NCBI GenBank assembly: GCA_003153155.1
Contig: PLWV01000017.1
Span: 99,932 to 163,931 of the forward strand
Length of the DNA: 64,000 nucleotides
Source of the DNA: Gallionella sp.
Lineage (GTDB): Bacteria; Pseudomonadota; Gammaproteobacteria; Burkholderiales; Gallionellaceae
Direction: 5' to 3'
The position numbers were made by a program, and so were the translations under genes. Below the pieces are notes generated by a model. It searched no databases. It had not been told where the DNA came from and worked only from the letters and a program-made list of their open reading frames with translations. Of the stretch, positions 8,795-17,406 are shown one piece after another; positions within the stretch are counted from its first letter, which is position 1, and each line of letters starts with the position of its first letter.

Positions 8795-9262
8795 TCAGTG
8801 ATTCCACCAATCCTTCAGCCATTTCCACAACCCATGTTGCGCAGATTTATTGGGGAGCTCCTTTGCAAGTTGATTAATTTTAGGTTGATTCAAAATATCA
8901 ACAGCTTTACGCGCATTCCCTTGTTTGATGTGTCGATTGATGTCACGCTGATCGCGTTCTTTGACGCGGCGTACCTCTTTGTGGGACATCGGACCTGACC
9001 ATACAACACGACTCCTTCTTATCCAGTAATGCGAACGACAGGGAAAATCCCAGTTCCCTATGGACGGGTACAGCGTGACCAGATTTCCATCACGATACAG
9101 TTTCCATCTTGCAGGAGAGAGGGAGGTTACAACCTTCATTCCACACCCACAACAGCACCTATGAGTAGCAGTTCCATATTTTTCGCTGATGTAGAGTACA
9201 CCGTCCTGAATCTCACGGGGTATCAGTTCAACAAACTGTGGGGTGATAGCCACAAGTTTCAT
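8795..9262 (-). CDS. DUF6527 family protein, putative zinc-binding partner of the ubiquitin-like module
   Basis: A 155-residue protein with HRCCCGCG near residue 35, then LYPSIGNWDFPCRSHYWIRR near residue 65, the pattern I associate with DUF6527. The CxCxC cluster with the later Cys/His pair suggests a zinc-bound treble-clef-like fold (inference). The last third is basic and helical. Its start overlaps the E1 stop (ATGA), so it is the third gene of a Ubl-E1-DUF6527 operon. It could act as an E3-like or substrate-recognition factor; this is a guess from context. Confidence 0.75.
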   Translation of the reverse strand: MKLVAITPQFVELIPREIQDGVLYISEKYGTATHRCCCGCGMKVVTSLSPARWKLYRDGNLVTLYPSIGNWDFPCRSHYWIRRSRVVWSGPMSHKEVRRVKERDQRDINRHIKQGNARKAVDILNQPKINQLAKELPNKSAQHGLWKWLKDWWNH

Positions 9263-10446
9263 GTGTTAGGTTCGGATGGCTTCGCACCACGAGCGAGAGA
9301 TTGAAGATCGATCGAGAAGGTCAAATTATGTGCCTGCTCGCTATCCGAATAAAACTGAAAGTATTGCTTCCAGCGTATCACAGCGATAACAGCATTCAAT
9401 GCATTCATATCAGCCACCTGAACATTCGAGTAGATTTCGTCTGCAATGTCATCATGTACATCAAGGCAGGAATCCAAGTGGTCGTTCTTTTCTGGCGTGC
9501 ACAGCGTCACACGACAGTTTCCACGAATGCTCATCGTGTCTTCAATCTTGGTCAACCCCATGCCCACGTCTATGAACGGAATTCCAGAGCTCTTCAGGTA
9601 GTTGCAGATGAGCTTACGAGCAGGGCCTTTGTCGACGGCGACAAACACAAAATCAAACCCCGCCAACTCCTCGATATTGCTTTCGGTGACGTAGTATGGA
9701 TGAAGAATGATTCCCTTTCGCATCGGATCGTACATGGCACGAAAGTAGTCAACCTTCAAAGGCTCTGCCTGAAGCTGCTCAAGGGAAGCCGCAGCAGGAG
9801 ATCGAAAGGCGTTATATGGCTTGAAGGTGTCCCCATCGTATAGATGGATTTCTTTCACCGGCGTTTTGGCGGTCAGATCGAGAATATAGCTGCCGGTTCC
9901 ACCCAGCCCAACAATGGCAATACGTGATAACCAGAGCTTCTGGGTCACGGCCACAATGCCAGCACGAGCTGATGCAGAATCACCATAACGAAAAACTGAA
10001 TCATCGTTTTTGGAGGCAACGGCACGTCCCGTTCTCGCATCGGCATCCTTATCAATAAACCGCGCTTGCGCACCGAGAATATTGATGTAGTGGGTGATTT
10101 TTTCGTAATAATCTGCAGGGAAATCCTCACGGTTGTCTGGCTTCAGCGAAAAGTAGTGTTGAGCCACGAATCTATCGAACAGGGTCGCTGGATTGCTATT
10201 GTTGATCATCTGCGAGAGCGGCTGGCCGTCTTTATTGCATGGCGTGTCCCCAACAAAATAAACCGTATGATCCGGCTTTCCGGTCTCAACATACGCACAG
10301 GCGATGATTCCGTAAGCAACCTTGCGATTTGAGGTGACGTACGGAACCGAGCTGACAATCAGGAAGCTCTTGTAGACAGTGAGCTCGTATTTTTCCGAGA
10401 CCAGCTTCTGAACATCCGGCCTAAGAGCGATGGGAGCGTTCGACAT
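9259..10446 (-). CDS. E1-like ubiquitin-activating enzyme (DUF6791 + ThiF)
   Basis: A 395-residue protein. Residues about 1-145 match a domain I know as DUF6791, and about 155-390 a ThiF/MoeB/E1 adenylation domain, with the nucleotide loop GLGGTGS at 180-186, LYDGD at 202-206 and a cysteine-containing stretch after residue 310. E1-like enzymes adenylate the C-terminus of a ubiquitin-like protein. It overlaps the upstream multiubiquitin gene by 26 bases and the downstream DUF6527 gene by 4. No separate E2 or JAB deubiquitinase gene is present; whether the N-terminal domain is E2-like is open. Confidence 0.85.
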   Translation of the reverse strand: MSNAPIALRPDVQKLVSEKYELTVYKSFLIVSSVPYVTSNRKVAYGIIACAYVETGKPDHTVYFVGDTPCNKDGQPLSQMINNSNPATLFDRFVAQHYFSLKPDNREDFPADYYEKITHYINILGAQARFIDKDADARTGRAVASKNDDSVFRYGDSASARAGIVAVTQKLWLSRIAIVGLGGTGSYILDLTAKTPVKEIHLYDGDTFKPYNAFRSPAAASLEQLQAEPLKVDYFRAMYDPMRKGIILHPYYVTESNIEELAGFDFVFVAVDKGPARKLICNYLKSSGIPFIDVGMGLTKIEDTMSIRGNCRVTLCTPEKNDHLDSCLDVHDDIADEIYSNVQVADMNALNAVIAVIRWKQYFQFYSDSEQAHNLTFSIDLQSLARGAKPSEPNT

Positions 10447-10696
10447 CGAATTTCATACCATTTACTAATTCGACCGATTCACCGTCCTGAAGTTGACCAT
10501 CGGGCCCATGCGGGGAGACGTATTGAACCAGGTAAATAATTTCACCTGGCTCGCCGGGGAACGCGAGATTTACCAACTCCCGATAGCTGATTTTGGGGCC
10601 TGGCACCTCGAACTCGCTTCCATTGATTTTAATGTGAAAGCTTGAACGCTTGCCGTTCTCATGTGTATCTTTGGTGCTTCCTTCTGAATTGCTCAT
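10421..10696 (-). CDS. Multiubiquitin-domain protein (ubiquitin-like modifier)
   Basis: A 91-residue protein with one multiubiquitin-type β-grasp domain (residues 18-88). Landmarks are FHIKINGSEFEVPGPKISY and ELVNLAFPGEPG. The frame is open further upstream, but the ATG at 10696 has AGGAGA eight to nine bases ahead and starts where homology begins. The C-terminus ends in SHRS with no Gly-Gly, so either processing or a non-glycine C-terminus is used, or it is a non-conjugated scaffold. It is the first gene of the operon and lies 141 bases from the divergent sigma-like gene. Confidence 0.85.
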   Translation of the reverse strand: MSNSEGSTKDTHENGKRSSFHIKINGSEFEVPGPKISYRELVNLAFPGEPGEIIYLVQYVSPHGPDGQLQDGESVELVNGMKFDVERSHRS

Positions 10697-10837
10697 AATT
10701 AGGTTTCTCCTATAAAGTGACAGCGCTGAAATTGTGCTCTCACTACGTATGGCTACAAGCAACCCACCTTGCAGACAAAATGCAAAAAAAATATTTTCGG
10801 GATGTCTGTATACTGGAAAAAAGGAGCCTTTTACGGC

Positions 10838-11401
10838 ATGGGACCTAACTTGATAACCACAGAGAAAATTCAAGATGTACTATCAGTAGATGAATTTAAG
10901 GGGAACCTTAGTTCATTGACTGAGGTGCAGTGGATAAAGCTCGGAAAGTCGGCTGAATACCTATGCATGGGTTTGGCTATTGAAGGTCAAGATATTCTGA
11001 ATTTGGCTTTTTGTAAGGCATTGGAAGGAAAGAGAAAGTGTCCAAGGGGGCTTCCCGTAGAAATTTTTATCTATGGTGCTATCGAAAGCCTTGTCAATGC
11101 CTACTTAAAAAAGCGCAAACGCGACCCGCTCCACCTCACGGTTAAGGTATCAGAAGAGGACGATTCTCAAGATATCGATAACCTACAAACAACTATGGAT
11201 ACGCCTGAAGAAATATTGACAGCCAAACAGACGCTTGAGGAAATAGATCAGATCATTAAGGATGATGAAGCTATGGTAGTTATGGCGCAATTGGATGGAT
11301 ATAGTCCGCAGCAAATACAAGAAACTGTAGGCCTAACTCCAAGTCAGTATGCAAGTACACTGAGATCCATTCGGCGTAAACTAAATAAGCTGGCAAAATA
11401 A
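10838..11401 (+). CDS. Sigma-factor-like DNA-binding protein
   Basis: A 187-residue protein; ATG 10838 follows AAGGAG at good spacing, whereas an upstream in-frame ATG (10769) lacks one. The N-terminal half resembles sigma region 2 (QDILNLAFCKALEGKR, then an aromatic and Leu-rich helix). The C-terminus has a region 4-like helix-turn-helix: LDGYSPQQIQETVGLTPSQY followed by RSIRRKL. It may direct transcription of this module. It starts a three-gene operon with an ImmA/IrrE protease, and such proteases typically cleave transcription regulators. Confidence 0.7.
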   Translation: MGPNLITTEKIQDVLSVDEFKGNLSSLTEVQWIKLGKSAEYLCMGLAIEGQDILNLAFCKALEGKRKCPRGLPVEIFIYGAIESLVNAYLKKRKRDPLHLTVKVSEEDDSQDIDNLQTTMDTPEEILTAKQTLEEIDQIIKDDEAMVVMAQLDGYSPQQIQETVGLTPSQYASTLRSIRRKLNKLAK

Positions 11402-11413
11402 GGAGTTCCTAAG

Positions 11414-11833
11414 ATGACATCAAATGCAAATGATCCGCGCGTGGAACTAAATAAAATCGCAAAACTATTAGTCGAGGACATGTTTAACACACCTGATGCT
11501 GAACTACTGCAAGAGGCCACAAAGGATGAATCACTGAAGGAAGCTGGCATTTCGGCGAAAAATGCTTACCAAAAAGCTATTCAAGACGTTGGTGCCAAAA
11601 GACTGCAGGCGGCAAGAGTAGCAATGACCTCTGTTAATAAACAGCCCCCATCTGTGCATCGCCACGTAGACGCTCTAACTGCGCATAAGATAATTGCGAA
11701 ATTAACTGCCGCAAATGATTCCAGCCTAACCCTTGCTGCGCGTAACTTGAATAATATCAGTGACAAGGAAGCAATAGAGTTGGTTATGGAATTAGTTGAG
11801 TTAGGGGCAATCGATAAGGATATTCAATTTTGA
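11414..11833 (+). CDS. Hypothetical protein between sigma-like and ImmA/IrrE genes
   Basis: A 139-residue acidic helical protein with AAGGAG eight bases before its ATG. No domain is recognised. It ends in TGA overlapping the TTG start of the protease gene, so the two are coupled. By position it may be the protease substrate or regulator (for instance an anti-sigma or repressor), but nothing in its sequence proves this. Confidence 0.65.
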   Translation: MTSNANDPRVELNKIAKLLVEDMFNTPDAELLQEATKDESLKEAGISAKNAYQKAIQDVGAKRLQAARVAMTSVNKQPPSVHRHVDALTAHKIIAKLTAANDSSLTLAARNLNNISDKEAIELVMELVELGAIDKDIQF

Positions 11834-12624
11834 ATATACACCTCAGCACATCTAAAGCCGAGCGGAGGTTGCTGGAGCTTGGCATCTTTGATCCCACAGC
11901 AATAGACCTTGAGGCAATTGCATGGGATGAAGGAGTGCGCGTGCAATACAGAAATCTGGTTGGCTGTGAGGCGCGACTTGTTGGATACACTGATCGAGCG
12001 ATCGTTACGATCAGAGAATCATCTGATCCTCGCAGGAAGCGATTCTCTCTGGCACATGAATTAGGCCACTGGAATTATCACCGGGGCCGTTCCTTTGAAT
12101 GCAGAGTTGATGATTGGATTGAAGGCTATAACAGTAAGCCAATCGAGGAGAAAGAAGCGGACAAATACGCTTCAGAACTCCTAATGCCCGCTTACATGTT
12201 TGAGCCCTTAGCTAAGAAAGTTAAACGCCCAACATTTGATGGTGTAAAGGAGCTTGCGGATATATTCAATACCAGTCTAACTGCAACTGCGATTCGTTTG
12301 GTCAACATGAATGTTTGGCCACTGGTGCTTATTAGTCATTCAAAGAATGGCCGGGTATGGTTCAATCGCTCAAAGGATATTCCTGAAAGATGGTTTCCAC
12401 AAAAGGATTTGAGTCAAGATTCAATGGCATTCGACATGATCTTTGGTAACGAGCAAAGAATTCGGCACCAAAAAATATCAGCCGATGCATGGTTTGATAA
12501 TCGCGAAGCAGAGCAGTATGACATTATTGAGGATGCTCTTCGTATATCCAACAATCAAATTTTATGCCTGCTATGGTTGGAAAATGATGAAATGCTCAGA
12601 GACATAGAATATTCGCGCTTCTAA
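11830..12624 (+). CDS. ImmA/IrrE-family metallopeptidase
   Basis: A 264-residue protein with zinc-protease motif HELGH at residues 76-80 and the downstream EKEAD at 107-111, which supplies the third metal ligand. This is the M78/ImmA/IrrE arrangement. Known members cleave repressors (ImmR, DdrO) after a signal such as DNA damage. The TTG start overlaps the stop of the preceding gene. A C-terminal region of about 100 residues beyond the protease core is unassigned and may sense the signal. Confidence 0.9.
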   Translation: MNIHLSTSKAERRLLELGIFDPTAIDLEAIAWDEGVRVQYRNLVGCEARLVGYTDRAIVTIRESSDPRRKRFSLAHELGHWNYHRGRSFECRVDDWIEGYNSKPIEEKEADKYASELLMPAYMFEPLAKKVKRPTFDGVKELADIFNTSLTATAIRLVNMNVWPLVLISHSKNGRVWFNRSKDIPERWFPQKDLSQDSMAFDMIFGNEQRIRHQKISADAWFDNREAEQYDIIEDALRISNNQILCLLWLENDEMLRDIEYSRF

Positions 12625-12668
12625 GCGACAGTTTAGAATATTCACATGATCGATATTACGAAAGCTTT

Positions 12669-13178
12669 ATGACACTTACAAGGCCGCCAAATACTGAACC
12701 TAATAATGTTCTCTATCGAATTCAACGGGGATTAAGTGGCTATATTAGTTATCTGGCTGCTTGCGAGATGAATCAGTCATTCAGCGAATACCTCTTGTAT
12801 GAGCCAATTCTTAGGTTACTTATGGCACGTAACTTTGTCGTTCAGTGTGAGTATGAATGCCCTGGCATTGAACAACCAAAGAAGGGTGACAAAAAACGTC
12901 TCGATTTCTATGTAACTGGTAATGGCATTGAGCTTGCAATGGAAGTCAAGTGGGTAACAAGAAAGAAAAAACTAGATGTAACTGGAGATGTGGAAAAACT
13001 AAGGGCATTTAGTGCTGCAAGAACAGGTTCTTTAGCGGTGCTTTGTATATTTGGACGGAAGTCATTCATAGAGGATATTAGCTTTGACGATCACTTCTTG
13101 AGAGAAAGAGGAAAAGCGATTTACGCTGATTTGGTTAGAACGAAATACGGCTGCCGTATTTTTGAATTCGCCGATTAG
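12669..13178 (+). CDS. PD-(D/E)XK-like nuclease, putative
   Basis: A 169-residue protein. FSEYLLYEPILRLL gives a helix with conserved Glu, followed by DKKRLDFYVTGNGIELAMEV and KW, which fits the Asp ... ExK core of PD-(D/E)XK nucleases (the D of RLDF, E-V-K of MEVKW). It lies 44 bases after the ImmA/IrrE gene on the same strand and may be an effector of that operon. Substrate unknown. Confidence 0.6.
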   Translation: MTLTRPPNTEPNNVLYRIQRGLSGYISYLAACEMNQSFSEYLLYEPILRLLMARNFVVQCEYECPGIEQPKKGDKKRLDFYVTGNGIELAMEVKWVTRKKKLDVTGDVEKLRAFSAARTGSLAVLCIFGRKSFIEDISFDDHFLRERGKAIYADLVRTKYGCRIFEFAD

Positions 13179-13211
13179 CAACTCTTCAGACAATAACAGC
13201 TAACAAGATTT

Positions 13212-13484
13212 CTAATACTCCTCCGGCAGCAGCAAACACGTTGATGACCGATCGGCTTCCGTAATGACCCACAACTTGTCGCCACGATCATTCATCGCAT
13301 AGCTCGACATTACTCTATACCCTTCCTCAACGCTACGCTGATTCTCCAGCCGGTCTTCCTCGGGAACGCATCCCCAGTCACCGTTAGCATGCCGAGACAA
13401 TAATCTCCACGCTTCAATACCGTTTTCCTTCATGGACTGAAGTGCTCCGGGCGTTGCCACTACCTGACCTAATTTAAACAGCAT
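13212..13484 (-). CDS. Hypothetical protein (90 aa) with LWVITEADRS motif
   Basis: Starts at MLFKLGQVVATPGAL, with GGAGAG seven bases ahead; an ATG ten codons further up is less well placed. The C-terminal part (KLWVITEADRSSTCLLLPEEY region) reads like a family common on proteobacterial plasmids and islands, of unknown function. A truncated second copy lies at 8035-8150, showing duplication within the island. Confidence 0.7.
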   Translation of the reverse strand: MLFKLGQVVATPGALQSMKENGIEAWRLLSRHANGDWGCVPEEDRLENQRSVEEGYRVMSSYAMNDRGDKLWVITEADRSSTCLLLPEEY

Positions 13485-13637
13485 TTTTTTACTCTCCGGA
13501 AATGATGCCGACATGGCACTTCATCATCCGGTGGATCACTGCTGCTTTAGCAACTGAAAAATATTTACCTTAAAGCCGTTGCCCTACCCTTGGATCGGTT
13601 GGATGGTGTCCGTGTGGTTAAGACAGAAGGAGCACAC

Positions 13638-13832
13638 ATGAAATCGCTAACAACCAAGCAGAAGCAAGAAATGGTGGAAATCATCATCGAGGAATTCGGA
13701 ACTGGAATGACGCTTGATGAATTTACTGATGCCCTGCTCGGCTTGCTGGAAGACGTGCCCGGATTCGAAACTGCGAAGGAAAGCACTATCAACAAAGTCA
13801 CTCAACAACTATGGAGAAAATATCATGACTAA
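13638..13832 (+). CDS. Small hypothetical protein (64 aa)
   Basis: An ATG at 13638 follows AGAAGGAGC. The product is helical and acidic, starting MKSLTTKQKQEMVEII. Its last codons overlap the start of the next gene (CATGACTAA), so the pair is translationally coupled. It has no recognised domain; the spacing of charged and hydrophobic residues fits a small helical DNA- or protein-binding module. Confidence 0.6.
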   Translation: MKSLTTKQKQEMVEIIIEEFGTGMTLDEFTDALLGLLEDVPGFETAKESTINKVTQQLWRKYHD

Positions 13833-14217
13833 GAAAATCACAGTACCAGCAAAAAACGCAGTAACCAAGGCAGCACCAGCAGCTAAATCTGCACCAACCG
13901 CAGTAAAGAAAACTGCACCAGCGGCAGCAACTCCCGCTGCCGTAACCAAACCAGCACCGGCTGCTGTCGAACCGAAAAAGATCGATATGAACAAACCGTC
14001 GATCAAGGATGCCATCGCCAAGGGCAAGGAACTGCTCAAGGAAGGCAAGACCAAGGCCGATGTGGCGATGGTCATTTTCGAGGCGTTGAAGGCTGAGGAA
14101 AAAGATGTTGTGATCGCCGCATTCGTCCAAGGTGCAACACTCACCGAAAAAGGTGCGGTTACCTACTGGTACAACTGCAAACGCAAGGCGGGAAAAACTT
14201 CAGCCGCAAAGGCTTAA
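13825..14217 (+). CDS. Ala/Lys/Pro-rich histone H1-like protein
   Basis: A 130-residue protein. Residues 1-50 are low complexity with repeated AAPAAK and KTAPAA units like histone H1 tails or bacterial H1-like DNA-binding proteins. Residues 55-130 are an ordered helical region beginning MNKPSIKDAIAKGKELLKEG. It probably binds DNA nonspecifically through its basic tail (inference). Its stop overlaps that of the convergent replication gene by three bases. Confidence 0.65.
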   Translation: MTKKITVPAKNAVTKAAPAAKSAPTAVKKTAPAAATPAAVTKPAPAAVEPKKIDMNKPSIKDAIAKGKELLKEGKTKADVAMVIFEALKAEEKDVVIAAFVQGATLTEKGAVTYWYNCKRKAGKTSAAKA

Positions 14218-17200
14218 CCGCTGATGTTGGCATCCACGTCAGACATGGATGCCAACAGTTTCTCCTTGGCGGTTGGAGCCTTGGCCACCTTTATCATGGG
14301 GTCAATCGCGCCCTTGGCGTACGTTGGCTTGGGATGACCAGCCAGCCACTCTTGATCGACATCACGATCCTGCAACATTGTTTTCCACGCCTCCCTGACT
14401 GACTGATCCGCTCTCCGATCTGCAATAGTCTGCACCAGAGCCAGCTTGTCGCCGTCCAGCGTATAGATATACCGCTTGTTTCCGCCGGATGACTTGGCTT
14501 TTTGTTTTCCTAGCGACAAGCCGACAAGCCTGAGCAGCGCGTTTAGTTGCTGTATCGGATTTTCACGCACATCCTTGCGAACAGGAATGTCGAGCAGCCG
14601 TTCGATTTGAAGTTTTTTGCGGATACACTCCTTGGTGAAGCCTGCCAGATCAACTATTTCCAACTCTTTGCTCACGTCAAACTGCTTATCGGCGTCCATC
14701 AGCCCCGCAACGCTGAATAACGAAACTAACAATTTCTGCTGCTGCGCCGGATTCTGCCGGTCACCGGCCAGTTTGTACTCGTCCCTCAACTCTCTGGATC
14801 GCAAATCCTCTCTCGACAAGTACAGCATCTCAAACTTCCTGACGCATTTCCGGAATCTTCCATCGTCATGCTGTTTCAGCAGCGCCTGCGTCACGTCCTC
14901 GCAGTAGAAGGATTCCAGCTCGTAGCGCCGCATGGCGAGCTTTTCCTCCGGGGTGATTTTTCCAGAGTCGACTTTGCGCTGGTATGCGTCATACATTTCC
15001 GGGCCTATCATCTCCGCGCCAAGAATCCCCTCCTCCGTCTTTTTTGCCAATCGTTCCTTGCCTGCATCAATCGCCTTCTTCCCCTCACGTGCGAGGAGAT
15101 CATTGTTTTCCACATCGACCACCGTCCAGCCGTTGTGCCTCTTGAGATCACGGAAGTTTTTCAGCAGCCGGTTCTTTGATGCGCGTTGCATCGCGGTAAT
15201 GCTGGCAAAAATCGTCTCGTACAGCACATCTTGGTTGTATTTTTTCGATCCATCGGGGTTGATACTAAGGAACAAGCGATGTTCCGCATCGGAGGCAATC
15301 AACTCGGCGCGAATCGCATTGTCATCGGCCTCGAAGTTAAATTCCTGTGCTGAAATGTAGACGTGCGTCTGTTTTGGGTTACGCACCCGCGCAAGCTGCT
15401 GGTCGATGTCAAAGTGGGTATTGATTCGCGCCTCGAAAATGCCGAACACCGAGTCGATCAGTTGGCCATCATTGTCAAACGTAATGTCGATCCCCGTCCC
15501 CAGCGCGGGCGACACAAAGATCGCGTCATAATCCAGCACACGGGTCTTGATGTTGTTTATCACGTTTTGAATTTCCGGCAGGTGTGCGTTGTCACTGGTC
15601 ACTGCCAGCAAACGCTTGGCATCACCGAATTGCTCGCCGATTTCGCTGTATAACTCATCAATCTTGGCCTTGGAGTTGGAGCACACGAAGCAGCGCTCGC
15701 CACGCCGCAGGCTGGCGAACAATTCGCCGACCAGATGATTTTTGCCCTTGTATAGCTGCACCGTTTTATTCGGTGGCGTCCATGTGTTAACGATGGCCTG
15801 ATATTCACCCGCATCATCCAGCAACGTGTCGATGATCTCGATGCTCGTGCGTCCAAGGTCGGCGTCCAGCAGGTAAATCGATTTGGCCTTGTTGATGAAG
15901 TGCTTGAACGTGTGCAGTATTTCGCGCCGGTTCTCATTCATGGTCTCGGCAAGCAGGTGAGAGAACACCTGCTCCGCCTCGTCGATCAGAATCAGGTCGT
16001 ATTGGTGGGTCATGGTGTTGAGCCGCGTGGTCAGGCTGTCCACGCATACCGCGTAATGGTTGGTCGCGGCGTTGTACTCCGACTTAACCAACTCATCGTC
16101 GCCGGATTCTTGCAAATAACACGTCAGTCCAAGCCGCTTGGCTGATGCAGAAATCAGCGCGCGCCGATGCCCGATGAGCAGGATTGACGCATTTTGTGAT
16201 TTATATTCTTTCACCAGCGAGCGCAACCACTCGGTCTTGCCAGTACCCTTGGGACTTTTAATTAAGGTGATGTGATACGGTATGTTTAGCCGCCCTGCAT
16301 CGGGATTGACCACGCGGCGATCAAGCAGGTTGCCGTCGCTATCTGTTATCGAATACTTACCTTCCCTTGAAATATCAGGATTGACGTAAGGCAAGTATCT
16401 TTCTGACAGAGGGGTGATGGTTCCGCCGCGAATCTCATTCAGCGATGGCATGCCATCCTCGGTATCGTACCGCTCGAATTCATCTACCGTCAGCTTCAGG
16501 ACACAGTCCCACGAGTAGTCGAAGTTGTACTGGATATCATCGCGACCACTGCCACCCTTGCCGTTGTCCAAAAAGTACGTCGTGACACACTTGCTGCAAT
16601 ATAGCCCCGGATTTCCTTGCTTGGAGCGCAGCGTGACGGCACTCGGCTTGTTGTCGCTATGCCGTGGGCAAAATATGCGTTCGCTTTCTGGAATCTCGGA
16701 CAGCTTGAAGCGCACGCCGGATTCCGTTTTCACTTCGGTGTCCTTGGGCAGCACGACGATGGATCGCGTGTTGCTTCGCTTCTGGTCGCCTGCCATTGAT
16801 GCAACAGCCAGTCGCGTTTCCTTGGTTCGCGCAACCAGCTCATCCACCTGCTGCTCCGGCAATATTTTGCCGATCACATTGGGCGTTGACGTTGTTGAAC
16901 CGAAGAACATGTGACAGGCATCCTTGCATGCCGTGTCACCGCCCAATCGCATAATCAGGCCAGTCAGCGCATTTCTCATTTTTACTGCATCCGTGATCGA
17001 CACCTCCAACTCGAACACGAGGCGAAATCGCGGAAAATCTTCGCTGTGGCTGGGTGTGGTGTAGAGAATGCTGGCGTATTGTTTGACAAACTCGTCATCC
17101 AGAGCATTTTGTACCGTCAGCCCGTGGTCGATGTCCACCGCCAGAAATCCGGCTTCCACAAAATTCGATTGCTGGCGCCACCCACCCTTGTGCTGCGCAC

Positions 17201-17336
17201 AGAATGCGTAGCCACTTTGAACACTTTGCGCCAACTCCGCCGCACTGATGTCTACGTTCTGGAAAGTGCCGGTATGTTTTACGAGCACCGCCTGGGTTGC
17301 CTTGTCGACGATGTTTTTGTTGATGGCTATTTTCAT
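14214..17336 (-). CDS. CyRepA1-type plasmid replication protein (primase-helicase)
   Basis: A 1040-residue protein; the ATG at 17336 has AGGA seven bases ahead, and the extra upstream frame is low-complexity Ile/Thr. The N-terminus has primase-polymerase character (GFLAVDIDHG near residue 70 with the acidic pair, and a zinc cluster around FCPRH ... LYCSKC at 245-280). The middle is an SF2-like helicase: KSPKGTGKTEW Walker A near 385, LILIDEAEQ motif II near 470, and QQLARVRNP near 695. This layout matches the CyRepA1 family of origin-binding replication proteins. It implies that the island, or the plasmid it came from, can replicate. Confidence 0.8.
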   Translation of the reverse strand: MKIAINKNIVDKATQAVLVKHTGTFQNVDISAAELAQSVQSGYAFCAQHKGGWRQQSNFVEAGFLAVDIDHGLTVQNALDDEFVKQYASILYTTPSHSEDFPRFRLVFELEVSITDAVKMRNALTGLIMRLGGDTACKDACHMFFGSTTSTPNVIGKILPEQQVDELVARTKETRLAVASMAGDQKRSNTRSIVVLPKDTEVKTESGVRFKLSEIPESERIFCPRHSDNKPSAVTLRSKQGNPGLYCSKCVTTYFLDNGKGGSGRDDIQYNFDYSWDCVLKLTVDEFERYDTEDGMPSLNEIRGGTITPLSERYLPYVNPDISREGKYSITDSDGNLLDRRVVNPDAGRLNIPYHITLIKSPKGTGKTEWLRSLVKEYKSQNASILLIGHRRALISASAKRLGLTCYLQESGDDELVKSEYNAATNHYAVCVDSLTTRLNTMTHQYDLILIDEAEQVFSHLLAETMNENRREILHTFKHFINKAKSIYLLDADLGRTSIEIIDTLLDDAGEYQAIVNTWTPPNKTVQLYKGKNHLVGELFASLRRGERCFVCSNSKAKIDELYSEIGEQFGDAKRLLAVTSDNAHLPEIQNVINNIKTRVLDYDAIFVSPALGTGIDITFDNDGQLIDSVFGIFEARINTHFDIDQQLARVRNPKQTHVYISAQEFNFEADDNAIRAELIASDAEHRLFLSINPDGSKKYNQDVLYETIFASITAMQRASKNRLLKNFRDLKRHNGWTVVDVENNDLLAREGKKAIDAGKERLAKKTEEGILGAEMIGPEMYDAYQRKVDSGKITPEEKLAMRRYELESFYCEDVTQALLKQHDDGRFRKCVRKFEMLYLSREDLRSRELRDEYKLAGDRQNPAQQQKLLVSLFSVAGLMDADKQFDVSKELEIVDLAGFTKECIRKKLQIERLLDIPVRKDVRENPIQQLNALLRLVGLSLGKQKAKSSGGNKRYIYTLDGDKLALVQTIADRRADQSVREAWKTMLQDRDVDQEWLAGHPKPTYAKGAIDPMIKVAKAPTAKEKLLASMSDVDANISG

Positions 17337-17406
17337 GGTGAATCCTATTATTGTTATTTTTATTGTTATCGTTATGTGGGACGTAGATTGGTATTTCGAT
17401 GCGATT

